From: Candidatus Magnetocorallium paracelense
Lineage (GTDB): Bacteria; Nitrospirota; Thermodesulfovibrionia; Thermodesulfovibrionales; Magnetobacteriaceae
Assembly (NCBI GenBank): GCA_029001845.1
Contig: JAREWP010000029.1
Coordinates: forward strand, 1-59,621
Direction: 5' to 3'
DNA length: 59,621 bases
Positions 19,705 to 26,879 of this stretch are shown piece by piece. Position 1 is the stretch's first letter. Each line of letters opens with the position of its first letter. Made by a program: the position numbers and the translations under genes. The notes beneath the pieces are model-generated. The model saw nothing but the letters and a program-made list of their open reading frames with translations. It had not been told where the DNA came from and searched no databases.

Positions 19705-20679
19705 CTATACATTATCTTCCCTGGCGAATATCATTCTTCCCGCCGTTGTCTGCAGTACGCTGGTAACAATCACATCGGCCTCTTTGCCGATCAGCGTTTT
19801 TCCGTTTTCGACGACAACCATGGTCCCGTCTTCCATATAGGCCACGCCCTGGTTTTGTTCTTTACCTGTTTTCATGACAAAGACTTTCATCTTTTCTCCC
19901 GGCAGAACGACCGGTTTAACAGCGTTTGCGAGGTCGTTTATATTGAGCACGTTCACATTTTGCACTTGCGCCACCTTGTTAAGATTGAAGTCGTTTGTTA
20001 CGATTTTTCCATCCATCATCCTGGCCAGGGCGACAAGCTTCGCATCGACCTCTTTAATTTTTGGAAAATCGTCGTCTACTATTCGTAAGGTTATACCCGA
20101 TATTTTCTGAATTCTGTGTAATACATCGAGCCCTCTCCTGCCTCTGGAACGTTTCATTGCGTCAGGAGAGTCGGCAACGTGCTGTAATTCCTGGAGGATA
20201 AACTGGGGTACGACAAAAATGCCGTCCAAAAAGCCTGTATCGCATACATCTGCTATTCTGCCGTCTATGACGGCGCTCGAATCGAGGAGCATTAATTGCT
20301 CATATGCGCCTTCACCTTTGAAATGTTTTAAAATGCCCGTTATGCTTAATGTCTCGCTTTTTGAAAAACCGGTCAAAAGCCCTGTGTAAGCAAAGAGAGC
20401 ATTTATTGCCGCTATAACGAATGAATTGCTGTCTCCTGTAATTTTTTTAAACGGAAATGTAATAATAGTTGCCAAAACAATACCCGATAAGCCGCCCAAT
20501 ATTCCGCCGATAATTTTGGCAATACGGATTTTGGCAAAAAACACCTCAAGGAAAATAATCGAAATACTCACCAGAAAGCCAAACAGCGGTCCCATGTAAG
20601 GTGAATCGAAATCAGGATTTAATCCCCAACCGGCGGCAGTGAAAAGGCAGATTATGAGAATTCTAACAATATTTTTCAT
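19705..20679 (-). CDS. yacL: PIN/TRAM domain membrane protein (YacL family)
   Basis: The 324-residue protein has four membrane segments (residues 1-~115), a PIN domain with the first acidic site in LLDSSAVIDGRI, and later acidic positions in IKEVDAKLVALA and IVTNDFNLNKVA. A C-terminal TRAM domain follows (~260-320, with GVAYMEDGTMVVVEN). PIN domains are metal-dependent ribonucleases and TRAM binds RNA; the cellular substrate of YacL is not established. It is the first gene of yacL-ispD-ispF and is divergent from the serine operon. Confidence 0.92.
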   Translation of the reverse strand: MKNIVRILIICLFTAAGWGLNPDFDSPYMGPLFGFLVSISIIFLEVFFAKIRIAKIIGGILGGLSGIVLATIITFPFKKITGDSNSFVIAAINALFAYTGLLTGFSKSETLSITGILKHFKGEGAYEQLMLLDSSAVIDGRIADVCDTGFLDGIFVVPQFILQELQHVADSPDAMKRSRGRRGLDVLHRIQKISGITLRIVDDDFPKIKEVDAKLVALARMMDGKIVTNDFNLNKVAQVQNVNVLNINDLANAVKPVVLPGEKMKVFVMKTGKEQNQGVAYMEDGTMVVVENGKTLIGKEADVIVTSVLQTTAGRMIFAREDNV

Positions 20680-20729
20680 TTTTTCCCCTGACTTCTTTAG
20701 CAGATTAATGATAATGAGCGCATAAAACT

Positions 20730-20758
20730 ATTTTTTTTAAGCATCGTTTTATTATAAT
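20730..20758 (+). promoter_or_regulatory. Candidate sigma-70 promoter for the serine operon leader
   Basis: A perfect TATAAT is at 20753-20758 with a T-rich, weak -35 region about 17 bp upstream. A transcript would begin near 20765, about 20 nt before the first helix of the structured leader and about 300 nt before the aminotransferase start codon. Confidence 0.55.
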
Positions 20759-20783
20759 AGTCGAGTTGTCTTAATGTAAACTA

Positions 20784-20994
20784 AATAAAGTAATTACTTC
20801 GGGCCTATACCTCGAAGGCTGAAGAGTAGCAGGTGAAAACCTTACTGAACGAAGGATATCCCGGCATTTCTATTACCTGAAGAACGGGAGTTACTGTTTA
20901 GCACCGACCTTTACTTTATTCATCAAAATTCGAAAAATCTGTTGATCAATTGAGAAAACGATTATAATAAAGCTGATAAGCAAATCTTTATTAT
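20784..20994 (+). promoter_or_regulatory. Putative structured leader RNA (riboswitch-like) upstream of the serine operon
   Basis: Four helices fit together. P1 is AATAAAGTAA (20784-20793) with TTACTTTATT (20911-20920), a perfect 10 bp closing a junction. P2 is CTTCGGG/CCTCGAAG (20797-20817), seven pairs with one bulged U. P3 is AGTA-GC-AGGT-GAAA-ACCT-TACT (20825-20846), capped by a GNRA loop. P4 is CCCG + TTCT with AGAACGGG (20860-20888). Downstream, ATAATAAAG/CTTTATTAT (20964-20972/20986-20994) forms a 9-bp hairpin. Its 5' arm could instead pair with the P1 3' arm, giving mutually exclusive folds. I do not match it to a known riboswitch class. The GNRA loop supports the plus strand. Confidence 0.55.
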
Positions 20995-21067
20995 CCTGTA
21001 ATTCTGTCAAAATAACAGATATTTTACTTGAAAATTATTTGATTAATTTAATATATGGAGGATTTTT

Positions 21068-22207
21068 ATGCTTAAAAGATATTTATTAGCCCCGGGGCCG
21101 ACACCGGTGCCGGCGGAAGCGCTTGCCGCCATGTCAATGCCGATTATCCATCATCGATCTCCGGATTTCATTCCAGTACTTGAAGACGCCAAAAACGGAT
21201 TAAAATGGCTCTATCAGACAGCTAATGACGTTTTAATTCTCTGCTCTACCGGAACGGGCGGCATGGTTGGCGCCGTTAACAATTTTTTTAAAAAAGGCGA
21301 CAAAGTTTTGGTCATTAACGGTGGAAAGTTTGGCGAAAGGTGGACCGAAATCGGTAAAGCCTACGGTCTTAATGTAGAAGAGATTACTGTAGAGTGGGGT
21401 TATGCCGTTGACGTCAAAAAAATAGAGGAAGCCCTAAAAGCCGATTCCAATATCAAAGGCGTGCTCGTTCAGGCAGTTGAAACATCGACCGGCGTATATC
21501 ACGATATAGAGGCAATAGGAAAGGTCGTTAAAAACCATGAGGATATACTTCTTGTCGTAGACGCTATCAGTGCTATTGTAGCTCATGATATAAAAACCGA
21601 TGAATGGGGAGTCGATGTTATGGTCGGAGGCTCTCAAAAGGGGCTTATGCTTCCTCCTGGGCTTGCATTTGTCTGTGTTTCCGAAAAGGCATGGAAAAGA
21701 GCGGAAGAGTCGGATATCGAGAGGTTTTATTTTAACCTGAAAACAGAGAGGAAGAAGTTGAAGGACAACCAGACAAATTTTACCTCTGCAGTTACACTGA
21801 TCATTGGTTTAAACGAATCTCTTAAATTAATGAAAAAAGAGGGGCTTGAAAATGTCTTTAACCGTCATGCCCGTCTTGCTCATGCCACAAGAGAGGCCGT
21901 GAAGGCAGTCGGACTGGACCTCTACTCCAAAGAATCGCCCAGTAATTCCGTAACGGCTGTTGAAGCGCCGTCGGGTGTAGACGGTCAGAAAATTTATAAA
22001 ACATTAAGAGAAAAGTATGGCGTAACGGCTGCAGGCGGCCAGGCTCAGGCAAAGGGAAAAATATTCAGAATAGCCCATCTCGGTTATGCCGACACGTTTG
22101 ATGTAATCATTGCCCTGGCTGCTGTTGAAATGACATTGAAAGAGCTTGGTCATCCGGTGAAGCTCGGCAGCGGAGTCGCCGTTGCAGAAGAGCTTTTAAT
22201 GCAGTGA
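21068..22207 (+). CDS. Class V PLP-dependent aminotransferase (serine/alanine-glyoxylate type)
   Basis: A 379-residue fold-type I aminotransferase. It begins with LLAPGPTPVP, has the cofactor-region block STGTGGM, the PLP-pyridine Asp in VVDAISAIV and the Schiff-base Lys in GGSQKGLMLPPG. A strong GGAGG lies 7 nt before the ATG. This family includes serine-pyruvate and alanine-glyoxylate transaminases. Some members adjacent to serA are proposed to replace SerC in phosphoserine formation, which is the likely job here. It leads the serine operon and has a long structured leader. Confidence 0.9.
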   Translation: MLKRYLLAPGPTPVPAEALAAMSMPIIHHRSPDFIPVLEDAKNGLKWLYQTANDVLILCSTGTGGMVGAVNNFFKKGDKVLVINGGKFGERWTEIGKAYGLNVEEITVEWGYAVDVKKIEEALKADSNIKGVLVQAVETSTGVYHDIEAIGKVVKNHEDILLVVDAISAIVAHDIKTDEWGVDVMVGGSQKGLMLPPGLAFVCVSEKAWKRAEESDIERFYFNLKTERKKLKDNQTNFTSAVTLIIGLNESLKLMKKEGLENVFNRHARLAHATREAVKAVGLDLYSKESPSNSVTAVEAPSGVDGQKIYKTLREKYGVTAAGGQAQAKGKIFRIAHLGYADTFDVIIALAAVEMTLKELGHPVKLGSGVAVAEELLMQ

Positions 22208-22255
22208 AAGTCCAAAAATTAAAAGGTTTGATAAAAAAGAACGGAGGGCAGGGGA

Positions 22256-22321
22256 ATGAATACTGATTTAGAAGATAGACAAAACAATCCCATGTCTCTG
22301 ATCGGTTATAAATTATATTAA
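22256..22321 (+). CDS. Possible 21-residue small ORF between the aminotransferase gene and serA
   Basis: An ATG at 22256 is preceded by a good purine-rich ribosome site (GGAGGGCAGGGGA) and opens a 21-codon frame ending in TAA at 22319-22321, 26 bp before serA. The peptide begins MNTDLEDRQNN and ends GYKLY. It could be a true small protein, a translational coupling element or chance. No known leader-peptide signature (for example serine codon runs) is present. Confidence 0.35.
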   Translation: MNTDLEDRQNNPMSLIGYKLY

Positions 22322-22347
22322 TTTTTCTCGGGAGGTCTTATTTTTTT

Positions 22348-23925
22348 ATGAAGGTTCTTGTTAGCGATAATATATCAAATGACGGTGTGGATATTTTAAA
22401 GAATGCAGGTTTGGAAGTAGACGTTAAAACAGGCATGACGAAAGACGAGCTAAAGGCTTGTATTGCAGAGTATAACGGTATTGTAATAAGAAGCGCCACA
22501 AAACTGACTGCCGATGTTATTGACGTTGCTTCAAACTTAAAAGTAATAGGGAGGGCAGGGTCCGGTCTGGATAATGTAGATAAAGCGGCCGCCTCTAAAA
22601 AGGGAATTGTTGTCATGAATACTCCCGGGGGAAACACGATTACCACGGCTGAGCATACAATCGCAATGCTCTTTGCGCTGGCCAGGAACATCCCCCAGGC
22701 CTGCTCATCCATGAAAAGCGAGAAGTGGGAAAAGAAGAAATTCATGGGAGTGGAACTGTTTAATAAAACTCTGGGCATAATTGGTCTTGGAAATATCGGA
22801 AAAGAGGTCGCCAAAAGGGCGATTGGACTACAGATGCAAATTCTGGCTTACGATCCATTTATGAACGAGGAATCTGCAAAAGAAATGGGCGTGGAACTCG
22901 TATCAATCGACAAACTTCTAAAAAAATCGGATTTTGTCACTCTTCACACTTCTCTGACCCCGGAGACAAAGAAGCTGATTAATAAAGATACAATTTCTAA
23001 AATGAAAGAAGGTGTGAGAATTTTAAATTGCGCAAGAGGCGGGATCGTAAGCGAAGACGACCTTTTCGAGGCCATAAAGAGTGAAAAAGTGGCGGGAGCT
23101 GCTCTGGATGTCTTCGAAAAAGAGCCTCCCGATGAATTTTCGCTTATTTCTCATGATAAGTTGATTTGTACTCCCCATCTCGGAGCCTCTACAAGAGAAG
23201 CCCAGGAAAATGTCGCCATTGCCGTAGCTGAGCAGGTAGTCGACTATCTGGTTCACGGAACGATCAGAAACGCTGTTAATTTTCCCTCTATTCCGGCTGA
23301 TCAGGCAAAAAAACTTAAACCCTATACGGAACTTGCCGAAAGAATGGGAAGCTTTGCTTCACAGATATTCGAAGGCCCCGTAGAGGAGATAAACATAGAA
23401 TTCAGAGGAGAAGCGGCAGACGTCAATGAAGAGCCTGTGAAGATATCGCTGTTAAAGGGATTTCTTGCTACCATACTCGAAGAGACCGTGAATTTCGTAA
23501 ATGCGCCTTTTATAGCCAAAGAGAGAGGCATTGATGTCGGTATTACAAAGGGAGAAGCGACAGACGATTATCACACAATGCTCAGTGTAAAGATCAAATC
23601 GGAGGGAAAAGAACTCAAATTGTCGGGAACATTAATGAGTAAAAAAGATCCTCGTATTATCATGATTAATAACTTCCACATAGAGATAATTCCGGACGGT
23701 CTGATGCTCTACATCAGCAATATTGACAGACCGGGGGTTATCGGGAACATCGGTATGATTCTCGGCGATAACGACATCAATATCTCGAGGATGCATTTTG
23801 GCCGAGAGACAGAGGGTGGAGACGCCCTTTCCGTAGTGAGCGTGGACGGAGAGCTGAGTAACGAAATATTTGAGCGATTGAAAGCGCTTCCAAATATTTT
23901 AAATGTAAAAAGGGTCAGTATATAA
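22348..23925 (+). CDS. serA: D-3-phosphoglycerate dehydrogenase
   Basis: The 525-residue product matches long-form SerA: substrate-binding domain, Rossmann domain with LGIIGLGNIGKEVAKRA, catalytic Arg in NCARGGIVSE, and catalytic His in CTPHLGASTREAQ. An ASB intervening domain (~315-450) and a C-terminal ACT domain (~452-525, ISNIDRPGVIGNIG) follow. It oxidises 3-phosphoglycerate to 3-phosphohydroxypyruvate, the first step to serine. The ACT domain is the usual site of serine feedback. GGGAGG lies upstream of the ATG. It follows the aminotransferase expected to use its product. Confidence 0.97.
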   Translation: MKVLVSDNISNDGVDILKNAGLEVDVKTGMTKDELKACIAEYNGIVIRSATKLTADVIDVASNLKVIGRAGSGLDNVDKAAASKKGIVVMNTPGGNTITTAEHTIAMLFALARNIPQACSSMKSEKWEKKKFMGVELFNKTLGIIGLGNIGKEVAKRAIGLQMQILAYDPFMNEESAKEMGVELVSIDKLLKKSDFVTLHTSLTPETKKLINKDTISKMKEGVRILNCARGGIVSEDDLFEAIKSEKVAGAALDVFEKEPPDEFSLISHDKLICTPHLGASTREAQENVAIAVAEQVVDYLVHGTIRNAVNFPSIPADQAKKLKPYTELAERMGSFASQIFEGPVEEINIEFRGEAADVNEEPVKISLLKGFLATILEETVNFVNAPFIAKERGIDVGITKGEATDDYHTMLSVKIKSEGKELKLSGTLMSKKDPRIIMINNFHIEIIPDGLMLYISNIDRPGVIGNIGMILGDNDINISRMHFGRETEGGDALSVVSVDGELSNEIFERLKALPNILNVKRVSI

Positions 23926-23933
23926 TACCAGGG

Positions 23934-23966
23934 GGCTTGTAATTGAATTACTTTCGATTACAAGCC
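23934..23966 (+). terminator. Intercistronic hairpin between serA and purA
   Basis: A perfect 10-bp stem, GGCTTGTAAT with ATTACAAGCC, encloses a 13-nt loop and is followed by TTAATTTTAA, then the purA ribosome site AAGGAG. It could be a partial terminator, attenuator or mRNA stability element separating the serine genes from purA. Confidence 0.55.
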
Positions 23967-23986
23967 TTAATTTTAAGGAGTAAAAT

Positions 23987-25273
23987 ATGGGGAATGTCAT
24001 TATTGTAGGCACTCAGTGGGGAGACGAAGGAAAAGGCAAAATAGTAGATTACCTCACGGAAAAAGCAGATGTCGTAGCCAGGTATCAGGGAGGTCACAAT
24101 GCAGGTCACACCGTTGTGATCGGCAAGGAACAGTTTATTCTCCATCTGATTCCCTCCGGCATTCTTCACAAAGATAAACTTTGCCTTATAGGAAACGGTG
24201 TAGTCATTGCTCCCGATGCGCTGATCGAGGAAATCGACGGACTGCTGGACATAGGACTTGAAGTAGGAGATAATCTGAAGATAAGCAAAAACGCCCATGT
24301 CATCATGCCATACCACATCGCTTTGGATAACCAAAAGGAGGCTGCAAAGGGTAAAAAGAAAATCGGAACGACAGGAAGAGGAATCGGACCTGCCTATGTA
24401 GATAAGATGGCAAGAGCGGGTATTAAGATGGTTGATCTTTTGTGGCCCGATGTATTCAGGGAAAAACTGGAATCCAATCTTGGTGAGATTAATACGATAA
24501 TGACGAAACTGTATAATGCACCGGTCTTTGAGATAAACGAGTTATTTGACAAATGCATGGAGTATAAAGAGAGGTTATCCGATTTTATTGATGACACGGA
24601 CATTATTATCAACGACAGACTCAAAAGGGGAGACAATATACTTTTTGAAGGAGCTCAGGGTACTCTTCTCGACATTGATCACGGAACATATCCCTATGTA
24701 ACTTCATCGAATGCCACAGCCGGAGGAGCAATGACAGGGATGGGTGTTGGTCCTACCATGATAGATTCTGTTTTGGGAATTGCCAAGGCCTATACGACCA
24801 GAGTAGGAGGAGGGCCTTTCCCCAGTGAGTTAAACGATGAAACAGGCGAAAAAATAAGAGAAAAAGGCGGAGAATACGGAGCAACCACAGGAAGACCAAG
24901 ACGGTGCGGCTGGCTTGACCTGGTTGTTTTAAGACATTCAGTGAGAATTAACGGACTTACGGGGCTGGTAATCACAAAATTGGATGTACTTGACGGATTC
25001 GACAAATTGATGGTCTGCACAGGCTATAAATACGGTGATACAGTTTTGAATGATTTTCCCAAGGAATTATCGATTCTCGACTCCTGTACTCCTGTATTGG
25101 AGGAATTCAATGGATGGAGCGAAAAAACAAAGGGTGTAAAATCGTTTAAAGAACTCCCTGAAAATGCTAAGCTCTATGTTGGCATGATAGAGGAAAGGCT
25201 GGATGTTCCGATTCATATTATTTCCACCGGGCAGGACAGAGACGATACGATAATCGTGAAAGATGTTTTTTAA
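23987..25273 (+). CDS. purA: Adenylosuccinate synthetase
   Basis: A 428-residue enzyme of standard length. The N-terminus has the GTP loop and catalytic Asp/Lys in GTQWGDEGKGKIVD and the catalytic His in QGGHNAGHTVV. Other family motifs are GTTGRGIGPAY, LFEGAQGTLLDIDHGTYP and the IMP-binding TTGRPRRCGWLD. It converts IMP, GTP and aspartate to adenylosuccinate in AMP synthesis. The GGAG-type ribosome site overlaps the end of the preceding hairpin tail. Confidence 0.98.
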   Translation: MGNVIIVGTQWGDEGKGKIVDYLTEKADVVARYQGGHNAGHTVVIGKEQFILHLIPSGILHKDKLCLIGNGVVIAPDALIEEIDGLLDIGLEVGDNLKISKNAHVIMPYHIALDNQKEAAKGKKKIGTTGRGIGPAYVDKMARAGIKMVDLLWPDVFREKLESNLGEINTIMTKLYNAPVFEINELFDKCMEYKERLSDFIDDTDIIINDRLKRGDNILFEGAQGTLLDIDHGTYPYVTSSNATAGGAMTGMGVGPTMIDSVLGIAKAYTTRVGGGPFPSELNDETGEKIREKGGEYGATTGRPRRCGWLDLVVLRHSVRINGLTGLVITKLDVLDGFDKLMVCTGYKYGDTVLNDFPKELSILDSCTPVLEEFNGWSEKTKGVKSFKELPENAKLYVGMIEERLDVPIHIISTGQDRDDTIIVKDVF

Positions 25274-25281
25274 TCGCCTCA

Positions 25282-25992
25282 TTGAAGGGTAGCATAAAAA
25301 AATTTTTTAACGGAACAATAAATCTCCTCTTTCCCGCCACATGCCCTGTATGCAGTTCTCTGTCCGACATCTATTCTGTTTCGCCAATTTGCAGCAAATG
25401 CTGGGGCGGCATAAAAAGAGAGTCCGGCAATCTCTGCACTATTTGTTCACGACCTGTATCACCTGTTGAAGTAACTTTTTGTCCCGAGTGTTACAGAGAG
25501 AGACCTTTTTTTGCAAAAGCAGTTGTTTTCGGAGTCTATGAAGGCGCACTGAGAGAGGTTATACATTTTTATAAATTCAACCGCATAAAGAGACTTGCCG
25601 CGCCTTTAAGCGAACTCCTTTGTTCGATGGATTTACCGGCTGCCGATGTTATAGCCCCCGTTCCGCTTTCAAAGAAAAGACTGAAGGAGAGAGGATTCAA
25701 TCAAAGCCTTATACCGGCCCGTAAACTTTCAAGTAAGCTGAATATTACACTGTCTGAAAACCTTCTTATAAAAACACGGGACACAATACCACAATCGATG
25801 ATGACAAAGAGAGATCGTTTAAAATCTCTAAAGGGCGCTTTCAGGGTCAGTGTAGCCCTCGATAACTCAAAAGTGATTCTGGTGGATGACGTTCTCACAA
25901 CAGGCGCTACATTAAATCATTGTTCCCTTGCTCTTCTGGAGGCAGGAGCAAAAGAAGTATATGGAGTTGTTATCGCCAGGGCAAGGATATAA
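25282..25992 (+). CDS. comF: ComF family phosphoribosyltransferase-like protein
   Basis: The 236-residue protein has an N-terminal double zinc-ribbon (CPVCSS, CSKC, CTIC, CPEC) and a C-terminal phosphoribosyltransferase domain with the PRPP loop VILVDDVLTTGATL and the ComF block KERGFNQS. ComF relatives take part in DNA uptake in naturally transformable species; the biochemical activity is not settled. The start is TTG 8 bp after purA, giving MKGSIKKFF; no clear ribosome site is seen, so translation may be coupled to purA. Confidence 0.9.
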   Translation: MKGSIKKFFNGTINLLFPATCPVCSSLSDIYSVSPICSKCWGGIKRESGNLCTICSRPVSPVEVTFCPECYRERPFFAKAVVFGVYEGALREVIHFYKFNRIKRLAAPLSELLCSMDLPAADVIAPVPLSKKRLKERGFNQSLIPARKLSSKLNITLSENLLIKTRDTIPQSMMTKRDRLKSLKGAFRVSVALDNSKVILVDDVLTTGATLNHCSLALLEAGAKEVYGVVIARARI

Positions 25993-26199
25993 AATCCGTA
26001 TTTCCCCATGATTTTTTAAAGGGACCAGGTTAATGATGTTGCTTTAATAATATAAAATCGAGACCTTACCGGCGAATAAATAACCGGAGACTTGCTTTTT
26101 ATAGTTTAAAAATGTCTTAATAATTGTAATTAATAAACACCCGGCTATCTCGGATTATAAAGTGAGTCTCTGAAGCTCCGGATTTATAAAAGACCAGGT

Positions 26200-26634
26200 A
26201 TGAACACTGATAAGGTATCGAAACTTTTTTCGGAAGATAAATGTAATCTCCCTCTCTATACTATTGGCGTAGTTGCTGAGCTGATGGGGACAACGGACCA
26301 GACTCTCAGATTGTATGAGAAACACGGTTTGATAAAACCTTCCAGAAAAAATAAAAACAGGTATTACTCGGAAAACGATATAAAATGGCTTACCTGCCTG
26401 AGAGACCTTATTCATAAAAAAAAGATAAGCATCGAAGGAATTAAAAGGTTACTGGAGTATGCCCCTTGCTGGCAAATCACTGACTGTCCTGAAGATGTCA
26501 GAGTCAGATGCACAGCTTCCAAGGAGAATACGAAACCCTGCTGGGAATTAAACTGGATGATCTGTAAATCCGAGAAAGGAAAAGCCTGTGGAGAGTGTGT
26601 TGTTTACCTTTCCAGAGTAAAGAGAGATTATTGA
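26200..26634 (+). CDS. MerR family regulator with cysteine-rich C-terminal region
   Basis: The 144-residue protein has a MerR winged helix (~20-90) with YTIGVVAELMGTTDQTLRLYEKHGLIKP, a short dimer helix, and then a Cys-rich tail with eight Cys between residues ~90 and 136 (APCWQITDCPEDVRVRCTA, KPCWELNWMICK, ACGECV). The Cys placement suggests metal, thiol or redox sensing, but the ligand cannot be read. It lies 25 bp before a copper-chaperone-like gene, so a metal-response role is reasonable. Confidence 0.85.
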   Translation: MNTDKVSKLFSEDKCNLPLYTIGVVAELMGTTDQTLRLYEKHGLIKPSRKNKNRYYSENDIKWLTCLRDLIHKKKISIEGIKRLLEYAPCWQITDCPEDVRVRCTASKENTKPCWELNWMICKSEKGKACGECVVYLSRVKRDY

Positions 26635-26659
26635 TCGAATATTTAGAGGGAGGTGTAAA

Positions 26660-26860
26660 ATGTCCGAAATAACTGTAAATATCGACGGAATGAGTTGCAA
26701 TCATTGCACTATGAGAGTAAAAAAAGCCATTGACGGAATATCGGGAGTCAACTCCTCCAATGTGGAAGTAGGGAAGGCTGTAGTTCATGTAGACGATACG
26801 AAAGTTAAAAGAGAGGATATTGAAAATATAATCAACAAAGCCGGATACAAAGTCAAATAG
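26660..26860 (+). CDS. copZ: HMA-domain copper chaperone (CopZ-like)
   Basis: A 66-residue single heavy-metal-associated domain with the metal site GMSCNHC and the expected beta-alpha-beta-beta-alpha-beta pattern ending in AGYKVK. Such proteins bind Cu(I) and pass it to P-type ATPases or regulators. No ATPase is in the window, so the partner is elsewhere. GGGAGG precedes the ATG. It forms a short operon with the MerR gene. Confidence 0.88.
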   Translation: MSEITVNIDGMSCNHCTMRVKKAIDGISGVNSSNVEVGKAVVHVDDTKVKREDIENIINKAGYKVK

Positions 26861-26879
26861 CAACTATCCGGATTTTTTT
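26841..26879 (+). terminator. Rho-independent terminator of merR-copZ
   Basis: CCGGATA (26841-26847) pairs with TATCCGG (26865-26871) and is followed by A and seven T. The stem begins inside the copZ coding end and spans its stop codon. It is one of the clearest intrinsic terminators in the window. Confidence 0.85.
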
